Origin: a bacterium
GTDB lineage: Bacteria > Patescibacteriota > Minisyncoccia > Phycocordibacterales > Zambryskibacteraceae
NCBI GenBank assembly: GCA_030674415.1
Contig: JAUSGP010000005.1
Coordinates: forward strand, 1-32,190
Reading direction: 5' to 3'
Length of the DNA stretch: 32,190 nt
Each line of letters starts with the position of its first letter. Position 1 is the first letter of the stretch. Below, piece after piece: positions 12,827 to 21,950 of the stretch. Both the position numbers and the translations under genes were made by a program. Under the pieces are notes generated by a model, which saw only the letters and a list, made by a program, of their open reading frames with translations, made no database searches and had not been told where the DNA came from.

Positions 12827-13987
12827 TTAATTTTCTTCTGGAGCTGGAACCTCGGCAGTAGCAAGTTCTTCTCCACGCGCAGACTGAATGTCGATCTTCC
12901 AGCCGGTAAGCTTGGCCGCCAGACGCACGTTCTGTCCGCCCTTGCCGATTGCGAGAGACTGCTGATCTTCAGCAACAATCACGGATGCAGCTTTTTCTTC
13001 TTCGTTTATTTTAATGTCCAAAACCTTAGCCGGGGAGAGAGCTTCTTCAATAAACTTCTTCGGCTCGGCTGACCATTCGATGATGTCAATCTTCTCACCG
13101 CGGAGCTCACTCATGACAGTAGATACACGTACCCCACGCTGGCCGACCAGAGCGCCGATTGGGTCGATATGAGTGTCTACGGCTTGTGCGGCAATCTTGG
13201 AGCGGTAACCCGCTTCTCGGGCAATAGCCTTGATAACTATTGCGCCACTCGCCAGTTCCGGGGCTTCCGCTTCGAAGAGCTTCTCAAGAAACTTCGGATG
13301 AGAGCGGGAAAGTCTGAGGAAGACTCCGCGCGGAGACTCTTCCACTCTATAGAGATAAGCGCGCACGCGTTCGCCTTGGCTGAAGCGCTCACTCGGTATC
13401 TGCTCCTCGTAGGCTAGAAGACCCGTAGCCCGACCCATGTCTACGAAGATATTGCCGCGCTCTATCCTCTGGACGGTGCCGTTCACTATCTCGCCTTCAC
13501 GCTTACCGAATTCGGACACGACAGAAGTTTTCTCCGCCTCACGAATCTTCTGCATGATCACTTGCTTAGCCGTTTGTGCGGCGATGCGACCATACTCACC
13601 CTTAGACTCAATAGGGAAAATAATTTCTTCATCGATCTGGGCGTCCTTCTTAATCTTACGCGCATCTTCAAGGAGGATATGATGCTCCGGATTGTAGACA
13701 ACTCTTTCATCTGCTGAAACAACCGCTTCGTCAACTTCACTTTCTGGAGTTTCTTCGTCTTCAAATATAACGCGTGATTCATCCACCACAATTTTCACCT
13801 GGAAGAAATTAGTTTCCCCAGTCGACAGGTCGAAGGAGGTACGGATAATCTGACCCTTCTTGCCGTACTCCTTCTTATAAGCGGTAGCGAGAGCGGCTTC
13901 AATGGCTTCGATGATCGAGGCCCGCGGAATACCGCGGGCTTCTTCAAGCTCGCTTAGGACTGAATTGATGACTTTGAGATCAAACAT
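12827..13987 (-). CDS. nusA: Transcription termination/antitermination factor NusA
   Basis: ORF track start 14020; MFDLKVINSVLSELEEARGIPRASIIEAIEAALATAYKKEYGKKGQ, S1 region GTVQRIERGNIFVDMG, KH region DPIGALVGQRGVRVSTVMSELRGEKIDII...AIGKGGQNVRLAAKLTGWKIDI. Confidence 0.95.
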   Translation of the reverse strand: MFDLKVINSVLSELEEARGIPRASIIEAIEAALATAYKKEYGKKGQIIRTSFDLSTGETNFFQVKIVVDESRVIFEDEETPESEVDEAVVSADERVVYNPEHHILLEDARKIKKDAQIDEEIIFPIESKGEYGRIAAQTAKQVIMQKIREAEKTSVVSEFGKREGEIVNGTVQRIERGNIFVDMGRATGLLAYEEQIPSERFSQGERVRAYLYRVEESPRGVFLRLSRSHPKFLEKLFEAEAPELASGAIVIKAIAREAGYRSKIAAQAVDTHIDPIGALVGQRGVRVSTVMSELRGEKIDIIEWSAEPKKFIEEALSPAKVLDIKINEEEKAASVIVAEDQQSLAIGKGGQNVRLAAKLTGWKIDIQSARGEELATAEVPAPEEN

Positions 13988-14171
13988 GTTGGTTTTGGTT
14001 ACGAAATGGGTTCGCCTCACGGCGAACCCACCTCAAGCAAACTTATTACTTATTTACTCTACCAAATGCCTTTAGGGTTTGTCAACTCCCTACGGTCGTT
14101 AGCTTCAGGTTCACTCGGACTCTAAAAACAAAGCGCCGAAGCGAAAGCTGAGGCGGTCTTTCATTTTGTAT

Positions 14172-14426
14172 TTATTCCCACTCTCCAATTATTAACCTCC
14201 CCTTCTTTTCCTTAGTCCATCTCTTTATTTGTGCTTCTCGTTTTCTAGCTGAAGATTTGTCTAAAAATTTTTTTGATACGTAGACAAGATTGAATGGCCC
14301 TTGTTGTTTGGCCATTTGAGATCCCTCACCAGAATTATGTTTGATTATTCTTAAGGCTGGATTAGTAGTGATACCAGTATAAAAATGTTTGAATCTAGAT
14401 TCAGCGATATAGACATACCAGGACAT
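14172..14426 (-). CDS. GIY-YIG nuclease family protein
   Basis: MSWYVYIAESRFKHFYTGITTNPALRIIKHNSGEGSQMAKQQGPFNLVYV... Confidence 0.9.
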   Translation of the reverse strand: MSWYVYIAESRFKHFYTGITTNPALRIIKHNSGEGSQMAKQQGPFNLVYVSKKFLDKSSARKREAQIKRWTKEKKGRLIIGEWE

Positions 14427-14602
14427 TACTGAATTATACTCCTTCGATATAACTCAGGATAAAGCCCTTCGACTCTCGCCTGCGGTGAGCGCAGTCGAAC
14501 CGCTCAGGGTACTTCTCCTAAGTGCTTTTATGAGGTTTACACTGAGCAATAGCTATTGAGCGAGCACTTGCGGTGCGAAGCGAAATATGCTATAGTCGAA
14601 GT

Positions 14603-14869
14603 GTGATTTCCAAGACCAAAAAGCAGAAGCTCATAAGTGAAGTACGGGTCCACGACACGGATACCGGCTCCCCTGAAGTGCAAATTTCCATATTGACTAA
14701 GCGCATTGAGGAGCTGGCAAAACACCTCAAGGCAAATGCTAAAGACAATCACTCGCGTCGAGGCCTCTTGGCTATGGTAGCCAACCGCCAGACGCATCTG
14801 AAATATTTGGAAAAGAAGAATCCGAAGCGAGCCTCAGCTTTACAAAAGAAACTTGGTCTCAAGAAATAA
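14603..14869 (+). CDS. rpsO: 30S ribosomal protein S15
   Basis: V/MISKTKKQKLISEVRVHDTDTGSPEVQISILTKRIEELAKHLKANAKDNHSRRGLLAMVANRQTHLKYL; GTG start 6 nt after TATAGT. Confidence 0.95.
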   Translation: MISKTKKQKLISEVRVHDTDTGSPEVQISILTKRIEELAKHLKANAKDNHSRRGLLAMVANRQTHLKYLEKKNPKRASALQKKLGLKK

Positions 14870-14971
14870 CCCCGGGCAGCTTTTAGCTGCTAGGGACTAG
14901 CTGTTAGCTTAAATTTCGCACGCGAATTCAAAAGCTAGAAGCTAGAAGCTAATAGCTATAACCTAATTTAT

Positions 14972-15520
14972 ATGTCAGTTATCAAACATAAAGCCCAGCG
15001 GGTCGGCATTTTCATAGACACGCAAAACATTTATCATTCCGCCAAGAACTTGCATCATGCCAAGGCCAACTTCGGCGCCATTGTCAAAGACGCTCTCGAT
15101 GGACGAGTACTCGTCCGCGCTATAGCCTATGTAGCTTCCACGGAAGGAGGGGAAGAAAACGCCTTTTTCGGCGCGCTTTCTAAGGTGGGAATTGAAACCC
15201 GCACCAAGCCGCTTCAAATATTCATCGGCGGAGCCAAGAAAGCCAACTGGGACATCGACATGGCTATGGACGCGGTCAAGCTTGCTCCCAAGCTCGACGC
15301 TATCATCCTCATCACTGGCGATGGAGACTTCGTCTCTCTTGTAGAGTACTTACAAAACACTCACGGTACCCAGGTAGAAGTGGTCTCCTTCGGTAAATCA
15401 TCTTCATCTAAGCTTATCGAGGCTGCGGATGATTTCCTCGACCTAGACCTCAATCCTCGCAAATATCTACTCTCCGGCAATAGTATGGGCATGAGTAATC
15501 CACGAAGGATTTTGAAATAG
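14972..15520 (+). CDS. NYN-domain (LabA/DUF88-type) protein
   Basis: RVGIFIDTQNIYHSAKNLH...KANWDIDMAMDAVKLAPKLDAIILITGDGDFVSLVEYLQ. Confidence 0.88.
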   Translation: MSVIKHKAQRVGIFIDTQNIYHSAKNLHHAKANFGAIVKDALDGRVLVRAIAYVASTEGGEENAFFGALSKVGIETRTKPLQIFIGGAKKANWDIDMAMDAVKLAPKLDAIILITGDGDFVSLVEYLQNTHGTQVEVVSFGKSSSSKLIEAADDFLDLDLNPRKYLLSGNSMGMSNPRRILK

Positions 15521-15580
15521 TTCGATAAACTCACCACGAGTAGTTCGACCAGCTCACTACAAGTAGGTTAGAATAGAGGG

Positions 15581-16489
15581 ATGGATCCGGAAGAAAAGTC
15601 TCCTTTAAAGCAAATACGCACCTTCCAGGGTGACGTGGCTGACGCCCTTCATCGGCAGAACGAATCGCTTGTTTCCATCCAACAAACCGAGGCCTCTAGG
15701 AGGCGCGCTTCTCCAGACGAAGTTGTTGATTCAGAAATCTCGGAGAGAAGGAAAAAAACTTTCTTCCTTCTCATAGGCAGTCTCTTCTTTATCATCCTCG
15801 GCATAGCGGGAGCCTGGTACGGTTACCGGGAATATTTGAGGAAAACGGCACCGCCTACACCCGTAACCCCTTCTAGTCGGCTCATATCGCCGGAGAGTGC
15901 CGTCACCCTCGATCTTTCGACAGCGAGTCGCGAAATATTTCTCTCCCGATTTGCCGAAGCAATCATAGACGTGCCAGCTGGAGCCTTGCGACACGTCATC
16001 TTGAGGAACGGCCCGACCGTTAATTCACCACTCCTTGAAACCGCAGGTTTTTTCAAAATTCTCGAGAGTCAGGCGCCCGCTAGCCTGGTGCGCTCCTTCG
16101 AGCCCATCTTTATGGTCGGAGCGTTGGGAGAGAGTCCGTTTCTGATCATTAAGCTTAGTAGCTTCGAAAGTGCCTTCGCGGGCATGCTTGCATGGGAGCC
16201 AAATATGGCTCCAGACGTTGCCCCACTTCTAGGAACCGAAGAACTTTTGAAAGTGATTCCTTCCACATCCGTCTTTAAGGATGTGATCGTCAGGAACAAG
16301 GACGTCCGCATGCTCGAATCTAGCTCGGTTTCGACCACTTCGACGAGCTCAGGGCAAGCAAGCTCACCGCAAGCAACTCCGATAATCCTTTATTCCTTCT
16401 TCGACAACCGGATACTCATTATTACGGAGAATTCAGAAACGCTCCAAATCCTCATGGACCGCCTGACCAGGGAGAAATTGTCCCGTTAG
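15581..16489 (+). CDS. Hypothetical single-TM protein
   Basis: TM FFLLIGSLFFIILGIAGAWYGY; contains a low-complexity insertion derived from an intergenic repeat (16329-16380). Confidence 0.75.
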   Translation: MDPEEKSPLKQIRTFQGDVADALHRQNESLVSIQQTEASRRRASPDEVVDSEISERRKKTFFLLIGSLFFIILGIAGAWYGYREYLRKTAPPTPVTPSSRLISPESAVTLDLSTASREIFLSRFAEAIIDVPAGALRHVILRNGPTVNSPLLETAGFFKILESQAPASLVRSFEPIFMVGALGESPFLIIKLSSFESAFAGMLAWEPNMAPDVAPLLGTEELLKVIPSTSVFKDVIVRNKDVRMLESSSVSTTSTSSGQASSPQATPIILYSFFDNRILIITENSETLQILMDRLTREKLSR

Positions 16490-16567
16490 CTGGAATCATA
16501 GCGTTCTGTTAAAATGGTTCGACAAGCCCCTTCGACAGGCTCAGGATAAATCACTATAAATAGCAAT

Positions 16568-16930
16568 ATGACCATAGACTACAAACATTTTAAAAATAAG
16601 CTCGAGGAAGAGAAGAAAATCCTCGAGAAGGAACTGGCCCAAGTCGGCCGTATCAATCCTGATAACCCATCGGACTGGGAAGCTACTCCACCCGCCGACC
16701 GAGACATCTCGCAAGCAGATGAAAACACTGCCGCCGATGCCATCGAAGGCTACGAGGACAACGTGGCAATTGTTAAAACTCTCGAAGAGCGCTACAACGA
16801 CATCAAGAGCGGTTTAGATAAAATAAAGCACGGCACTTACGGCGTCTGTCAGGTTTGTCAGAAAGAAATTGAGGTCGATCGTCTCGAAGCCAACCCCTCC
16901 GCAAGGACGTGTAAACAACACATGGACTAA
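16568..16930 (+). CDS. DksA/TraR-family zinc finger protein
   Basis: LDKIKHGTYGVCQVCQKEIEVDRLEANPSARTCKQHMD. Confidence 0.88.
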   Translation: MTIDYKHFKNKLEEEKKILEKELAQVGRINPDNPSDWEATPPADRDISQADENTAADAIEGYEDNVAIVKTLEERYNDIKSGLDKIKHGTYGVCQVCQKEIEVDRLEANPSARTCKQHMD

Positions 16931-17034
16931 ATATAAGAAAAGCGCCGGATTGCTCCGACGCCCTTTTGCGGTCTCGCCCTGCCTTATTGTTGTCGAGGTG
17001 GCTAGTCTCGACTGATTTCGTGCAGGATCCCCGC

Positions 17035-17406
17035 TCAAGATTTCTGGTGAGCTACCAGCTTGCAACCGAGCTTCTCTTCCAAGAAAGCTACGATTTGTTC
17101 GACTGTCATTTCTCGATACCAGCGATCAATCCACGGCTCTCCCCAGAGAGGATCTGTGGGAATTGGATCCCCACCGATCCTTTCCGCCACATCCCTTAAG
17201 TAGGCATACTTTTGGAACATGGGGAGGATACTGCCCTGGCAACTCTCACCGATCCCATGATCGTCGAGAAGCCAAATTCTGACAGAATTTTTTCCATCAG
17301 GGCTGTCGTCGCTAGTATCAACCATGACCCTGAGTTTCGCTGGATGCAGACGGTAGAGCCTGAACTCTTCCGTATCGAAACCTTTAACGTCTGCTGCACT
17401 TCTCAT
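17035..17406 (-). CDS. Hypothetical protein
   Basis: MRSAADVKGFDTEEFRLYRLHPAKLRVMVDTSDDSPDG...; strong SD GGAGGTGTGAG-ATG. Confidence 0.65.
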   Translation of the reverse strand: MRSAADVKGFDTEEFRLYRLHPAKLRVMVDTSDDSPDGKNSVRIWLLDDHGIGESCQGSILPMFQKYAYLRDVAERIGGDPIPTDPLWGEPWIDRWYREMTVEQIVAFLEEKLGCKLVAHQKS

Positions 17407-17459
17407 CTCACACCTCCTTCCTTCTCCGCAGCCACGCGGAGTTAATTGTAAGAACTTTA

Positions 17460-17858
17460 CTAAGTGAACCTCCTTTCCAAATCAGAAGGAAGTAGAGGAC
17501 GCTGCCGCTGCCGGGTAAAGCCGATACCAAGGACCAACCCCTCATCGAACACGAACCTCAAGCCGAGTTCGCTCGCGTGCTCAATGCAGTACTTTCCAAG
17601 CTCCTCCCAAGATTTGTTGCTAGGAAAAAGCTCCGCGAGCTTATCCTTGGCAATCCCAGCAGAAGTAAGACTGTGAAGGGGATCAGTTTCCCGATAAAAC
17701 ATCTTCACAACCAGCTCTCCTACTGCCTTGGGGATAGTTGTGCCACCGTAGGAAATGGGCACTGGATCACCCTCACATCTTGCACCCCAACTAAGCCCGC
17801 TCAAGTAGGGCCAAGCCCAGCACAGAGGAGGTGGGGCCTCGCCAATCATGATTACCAT
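17460..17858 (-). CDS. Hypothetical protein
   Basis: MVIMIGEAPPPLCWAWPYLSGLSWGARCEGDPVPISYGG...; SD GAGAGGTAGAG. Confidence 0.6.
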   Translation of the reverse strand: MVIMIGEAPPPLCWAWPYLSGLSWGARCEGDPVPISYGGTTIPKAVGELVVKMFYRETDPLHSLTSAGIAKDKLAELFPSNKSWEELGKYCIEHASELGLRFVFDEGLVLGIGFTRQRQRPLLPSDLERRFT

Positions 17859-17880
17859 CTCTACCTCTCTTTCTGTATTA

Positions 17881-17909
17881 ATCCTATCACAAACGTTAGT
17901 TTATGTCAA
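17881..17909 (-). promoter_or_regulatory. Promoter for the 17858-17035 gene pair
   Basis: Reverse complement TTGACA TAAACTAACGTTTGTGA TAGGAT, 17-nt spacer. Confidence 0.65.
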
Positions 17910-17960
17910 CTTAGCGAAGCTAAAATACGGCTTATATGGCTCAGTAACAATGTGTAATAT

Positions 17961-17990
17961 TGTTGACAAATTTCAACAACTTGCTAACAT
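17961..17990 (+). promoter_or_regulatory. Promoter/operator of second TrmB-like gene
   Basis: TGTTGA-CAAATT-TCAACA inverted repeat covering TTGACA; -10 TAACAT ends 6 nt before ATG. Confidence 0.6.
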
Positions 17991-17996
17991 TAGAGC

Positions 17997-18734
17997 ATGA
18001 TTCGAGAGCAATTAGAGAAATTGGGATTAAGCACGAAAGAAATTACCTTGTACTTAGCTATCCTTCAAAAAGGCCGAGTTTCCATACCCGAAGTGGCTCA
18101 AATAACAGGTATAAACCGCACTACTGTTTATAGCGTGGCGGAGATATTGGGAGATAAGGGCTATATCATTCAGGACCTCGGTAGTAGGCCCAATATGCTT
18201 ATTGCGGTACCCCCAGAGGAACTGCGTTCTATCGTCCAGAGGCAGAAAAATATTGTGGAAAGTCTTATTCCTGAACTTCATGCAATTTCAAAAGACACGG
18301 GCTATTCCATACCGAAGATCAAATTCGTGCCTGAAGTTGATCTTGAGAGCTATCTCTATTCGGAAGCAGACAGATGGGATAAAAGCATGATGGAGGTAGA
18401 CTCGATACTTTGGAGCGTTCAAGATCCAACCTTTGGACCCAAGTACCAGGAATGGATCAAGTGGTATTACACGAGACCTCATACAAACAATTTTAAATCT
18501 AACGTGATTACAAATGGTGAAGAGCGGGGGATGCCGGAATTTCGTCAGAGAAAAGCGGCAATTTTAGGCGAAGACTTGGACTTCAATTCAGCAGTCTGGG
18601 TGCGCGGACATTACATCGTCATGGTCTCTTACAAAGAGAAGCCGAATTACCTCATTGAGATATACGATAAGCGACTTGCACACAATCTCCGAGAATTGAT
18701 GAGAGGTATTTGGACGCAAAATCAAAAATTGTAG
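17997..18734 (+). CDS. TrmB-family HTH transcriptional regulator
   Basis: MIREQLEKLGLSTKEITLYLAILQKGRVSIPEVAQITGINRTTVYSVAEILGDKGYI. Confidence 0.85.
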   Translation: MIREQLEKLGLSTKEITLYLAILQKGRVSIPEVAQITGINRTTVYSVAEILGDKGYIIQDLGSRPNMLIAVPPEELRSIVQRQKNIVESLIPELHAISKDTGYSIPKIKFVPEVDLESYLYSEADRWDKSMMEVDSILWSVQDPTFGPKYQEWIKWYYTRPHTNNFKSNVITNGEERGMPEFRQRKAAILGEDLDFNSAVWVRGHYIVMVSYKEKPNYLIEIYDKRLAHNLRELMRGIWTQNQKL

Positions 18735-18964
18735 GTATTGTCGTCTTTTCTGGATAAATCCACTACATGCAGGGAATTATCTTTTTCTCTAGCGCAAATA
18801 AATCTAAACTGCATTTTGCGCACTCGATACATATTTTCTTTTCCTCCTAACTTCTTTATATTCAAACCCGCCAGTTTTCCGCTCTTAATATTATCTATTA
18901 TTTCAAGAACCTTAGGCTTGTCCTTACTATTTAACCTGTCGATGAACTTTTGAAGATCTTTCAT
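18722..18964 (-). CDS. RelE/ParE-type toxin-like protein
   Basis: MKDLQKFIDRLNSKDKPKVLEIIDNIKSGKLAGLNIKKLGGKENMYRVRKMQFRFICAREKDNSLHVVDLSRKDDNTYNF; downstream of antitoxin-like ORF. Confidence 0.75.
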   Translation of the reverse strand: MKDLQKFIDRLNSKDKPKVLEIIDNIKSGKLAGLNIKKLGGKENMYRVRKMQFRFICAREKDNSLHVVDLSRKDDNTYNF

Positions 18965-19208
18965 CTTTCTTGATGCTTTTTCTAAGGGCCTTAATCACAT
19001 CGTCTACAGGAACCCCGCGCGGATTGATTTTCCTAAAGTCTATAAGAGTTTTCCAATTACCCTCATCGCCCCATTCATCAACTGGAGTGACTCTAAAGAC
19101 CGGCTTAGAACGCCGAACTACGACGAAAGACTTACCCTTCCCGACCTGGGCAATGTAGTTCTCGGTATTTTCCCTCAAATCCCTAAGCCCGATAATGTTA
19201 ATTTTCAT
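18927..19208 (-). CDS. Phd/YefM-type antitoxin-like protein
   Basis: MKINIIGLRDLRENTENYIAQVGKGKSFVVVRRSKPVFRVTPVD. Confidence 0.7.
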   Translation of the reverse strand: MKINIIGLRDLRENTENYIAQVGKGKSFVVVRRSKPVFRVTPVDEWGDEGNWKTLIDFRKINPRGVPVDDVIKALRKSIKKDERSSKVHRQVK

Positions 19209-19300
19209 AACAGTAAGTTTATCTTAAGATTAACTTATATACAAGTATTAAACGATACAGAGTATGAATAATTACAAGCGCGTGTTGTACAATATAAAGC

Positions 19301-20830
19301 ATGAGTTTTTCTAAAGTTTATAGCGCTCAGACAAATCTTTTAAATGTTACGCCGATCTCCGTTGAGACGGACATCTCTCGTGGTCTACATTCTTTCGCCG
19401 TTGTCGGACTACCAGACAAGGCAGTAGAGGAAGCGCGAGACAGAGTAAGCGCCGCTATAAAGAATTCCGGTTTTGATTCTCCTAAATCCAAAAATCACAA
19501 AATTATAATTTCCCTTGCGCCCGCGGATGTTAAGAAAGAGGGAACTCATTTTGATGTAGCCATCGCCCTCTCATATCTAACAGCTAATGGCGAGCTGGCC
19601 TTCGACCATGAGCGCAAATTATTTTTAGGTGAACTATCACTCGATGGTAAGGTGCGCCCGATTCGTGGGACTCTTCCGATCGCTCGTTTTGCCAAGCAAA
19701 ATAAATTCAAAGAACTCTATGTGCCGGAAGAAAATGCCGCGGAAGCGGCACTGATAGACGGGATTCTCGTCTTCGGTATCTCGACGCTTTCACAACTAAT
19801 CAATCATTTGAATGGCGAAGAACTGCTTGATGCGACACCTCTCACTCAACTTTCAAAAGAGCGGATTGTTTCTACGACTGACTTTGCTGATGTAAGAAGT
19901 CAGGAGAGAGCTAAGAGAGGGTTGCTTATTGCGGCGGCTGGCGGACACAATGTCGCCATGTACGGTCCGCCCGGCACCGGGAAAACCATGCTGGCCAAAG
20001 CTTTCACGGGTATATTGCCGGAGCTCACTTTCGAAGAAGCGCTTGAAGCGACAAGCATTCACTCGGTCGCGGGAACTCTCACGGAGACATTCATCACCAA
20101 TCCGCCATTCCGCTCGCCCCACCATACTTCTTCTTACGTTTCATTAGTCGGCGGAGGAGCGACACCTAGACCTGGCGAGATAACGCTCGCACACCACGGC
20201 GTGTTATTCATGGACGAGTTTCCAGAGTTTGAAAGACGAGTGTTAGAAAGTTTAAGACAACCACTAGAAGATAAAGTGATTTCTGTCGCCCGCGCCAAGG
20301 GCACCGCGCATTTCCCGGCCAATGTCATGCTCGTGGCCGCTATGAATCCGTGCCCGTGCGGTAACTACGGCTTCCGCGGCAAGCAGTGTGTTTGCACACC
20401 ATCATCACTCCAAAGGTACAGAAGGAAGATGTCTGGACCGATCATGGATAGGATCGACTTGTGGCTCGAAGTGGACAGGATATTGCCGCACGAATTAGGT
20501 AGTGCCGGACCGGAGGGAGACAAAAGTGAATTATTTAGAGAAAAAGTTTCAAAAGCGCGCAAGCTTCAGCAGAAAAGATTTGATGGTAAAAAAGGTGTGA
20601 CCAGAAACGCCGAGATGAGCCCGCGTGATCTTGTTTCGCTTATCAAGCTCGACAAAGAATCCGAGAAGACGCTGAACCTCGCCGCTGAACGCTTAGGCTT
20701 TTCTCCACGTGTCTATCACCGCATGATCAAAGTAGCGCGCACCATCGCTGACCTAGAGGGAAGTGAGAATATTACCGCAAACCATATCCTCGAAGCCGTA
20801 GAATATCGCCCGAAAAAGTTTGATATATAA
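19301..20830 (+). CDS. YifB/ComM-family Mg-chelatase-like AAA ATPase
   Basis: VYSAQTNLLNVTPISVETDISRGLHSFAVVGLPDKAVEEARDRV; Walker A GPPGTGKTML; MNPCPCGNYG. Confidence 0.95.
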   Translation: MSFSKVYSAQTNLLNVTPISVETDISRGLHSFAVVGLPDKAVEEARDRVSAAIKNSGFDSPKSKNHKIIISLAPADVKKEGTHFDVAIALSYLTANGELAFDHERKLFLGELSLDGKVRPIRGTLPIARFAKQNKFKELYVPEENAAEAALIDGILVFGISTLSQLINHLNGEELLDATPLTQLSKERIVSTTDFADVRSQERAKRGLLIAAAGGHNVAMYGPPGTGKTMLAKAFTGILPELTFEEALEATSIHSVAGTLTETFITNPPFRSPHHTSSYVSLVGGGATPRPGEITLAHHGVLFMDEFPEFERRVLESLRQPLEDKVISVARAKGTAHFPANVMLVAAMNPCPCGNYGFRGKQCVCTPSSLQRYRRKMSGPIMDRIDLWLEVDRILPHELGSAGPEGDKSELFREKVSKARKLQQKRFDGKKGVTRNAEMSPRDLVSLIKLDKESEKTLNLAAERLGFSPRVYHRMIKVARTIADLEGSENITANHILEAVEYRPKKFDI

Positions 20831-20853
20831 AAATCCGGAAGGATTTTGTAATC

Positions 20854-21837
20854 CTAAAATGGATTCCTTGCACCACGAACTTCAAAGTGGACGTGAGGGC
20901 CGGTGGTCTTGCCGGTCATGCCGATAGAGCCGATCACTTGGCCTTGCGTGACAACTTCACCAACTTCGACATTGTTCTTGCTCATGTGAGCATAGAGGGT
21001 TTGAGTGCCATTCGGGTGACTCACAACTACATAAGTTCCATAACCGCCATTGTAACCTCCTGTACGCGAGACGATAACCTTACCGGAAGCTGAAGCCATG
21101 ATCGGAGTGCCGATCGAAGAGGCGAGGTCAACACCGTTGTGTCCGTGAATGCCCTGGCTCTTCCTACCGCCATTAATAGGCCTGATGTAATAACCGCTTA
21201 CGACATTGGTCTGGCTAGTGACAGTACCGGAAGAATTTGAAACGCCACTAACCACTCCATCAGGAATGATGATAGTATCGCCCACTGCGAGCTTAGCTCC
21301 GGTCGGAATGTTGTTGTATGAAATGATCTCGTCGAGATCAGCTTTGTATTTGTTAGCGAGAGACTGGAGAGTATCTCCCGATTTAACAGTATGCTTCACA
21401 CCCGAGATTGGGAGGATGACAAGTTCTTGGCCCTCCTTCAAGATCTTACTCTTCAAGTCGTTGGCCCAGAGTATGGTATTGGTCGAGACGCCGAACATTT
21501 CCGCAATCTCGCCGATAGTATCCCCCTTGCGCACTATATAGACGCTAATCTCGCCGTTGCCGGAGCGGCCAAGGTCGACGAAAGCGCCAGAATCATCACC
21601 GCCGGAGGAGAGAGCAGTCTCGTCAACAATAGCGACCGAAGGGCCACCGATGCCAGCCGGATTGGTATTCAAATAGCCTTCGAGCAATTCCATAGTTTGG
21701 GAATTGCCGGCACTACGCGTTTCCGGAGCTCGCAAGACCTTACCTCCTTGATTCTTGGCCTCTATGAGTGCTGGGGAGATAATCAGGCCCAATATGACGA
21801 AATGGCTCAATAGAGCCATGTGACCACGTGCTTTCAT
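20854..21837 (-). CDS. LysM-repeat M23-family metallopeptidase
   Basis: Two LysM (YIVRKGDTIGEIAEMFGVSTNTILWAND; HTVKSGDTLQSLANKYKADLDEIISYN) and M23 (HNGVDLASSIGTPIMASASGKV...LYAHMS...GPHVHFEVR). Confidence 0.93.
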   Translation of the reverse strand: MKARGHMALLSHFVILGLIISPALIEAKNQGGKVLRAPETRSAGNSQTMELLEGYLNTNPAGIGGPSVAIVDETALSSGGDDSGAFVDLGRSGNGEISVYIVRKGDTIGEIAEMFGVSTNTILWANDLKSKILKEGQELVILPISGVKHTVKSGDTLQSLANKYKADLDEIISYNNIPTGAKLAVGDTIIIPDGVVSGVSNSSGTVTSQTNVVSGYYIRPINGGRKSQGIHGHNGVDLASSIGTPIMASASGKVIVSRTGGYNGGYGTYVVVSHPNGTQTLYAHMSKNNVEVGEVVTQGQVIGSIGMTGKTTGPHVHFEVRGARNPF

Positions 21838-21950
21838 TGCTGTAAATACATTCTACCACTCATACAAAACTGTGCCACTTGGCAATCCCCATACCTCGTC
21901 CCGTAGTAATTTCATCAGAAATTTACTATCGGGATGTTATAGTGTCATTT

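Noticed and set aside
12827-14020. nusA proximity as proof that the island uses a dedicated Nus complex
   Set aside because: This is the ordinary chromosomal nusA with housekeeping neighbours; proximity may be coincidental.
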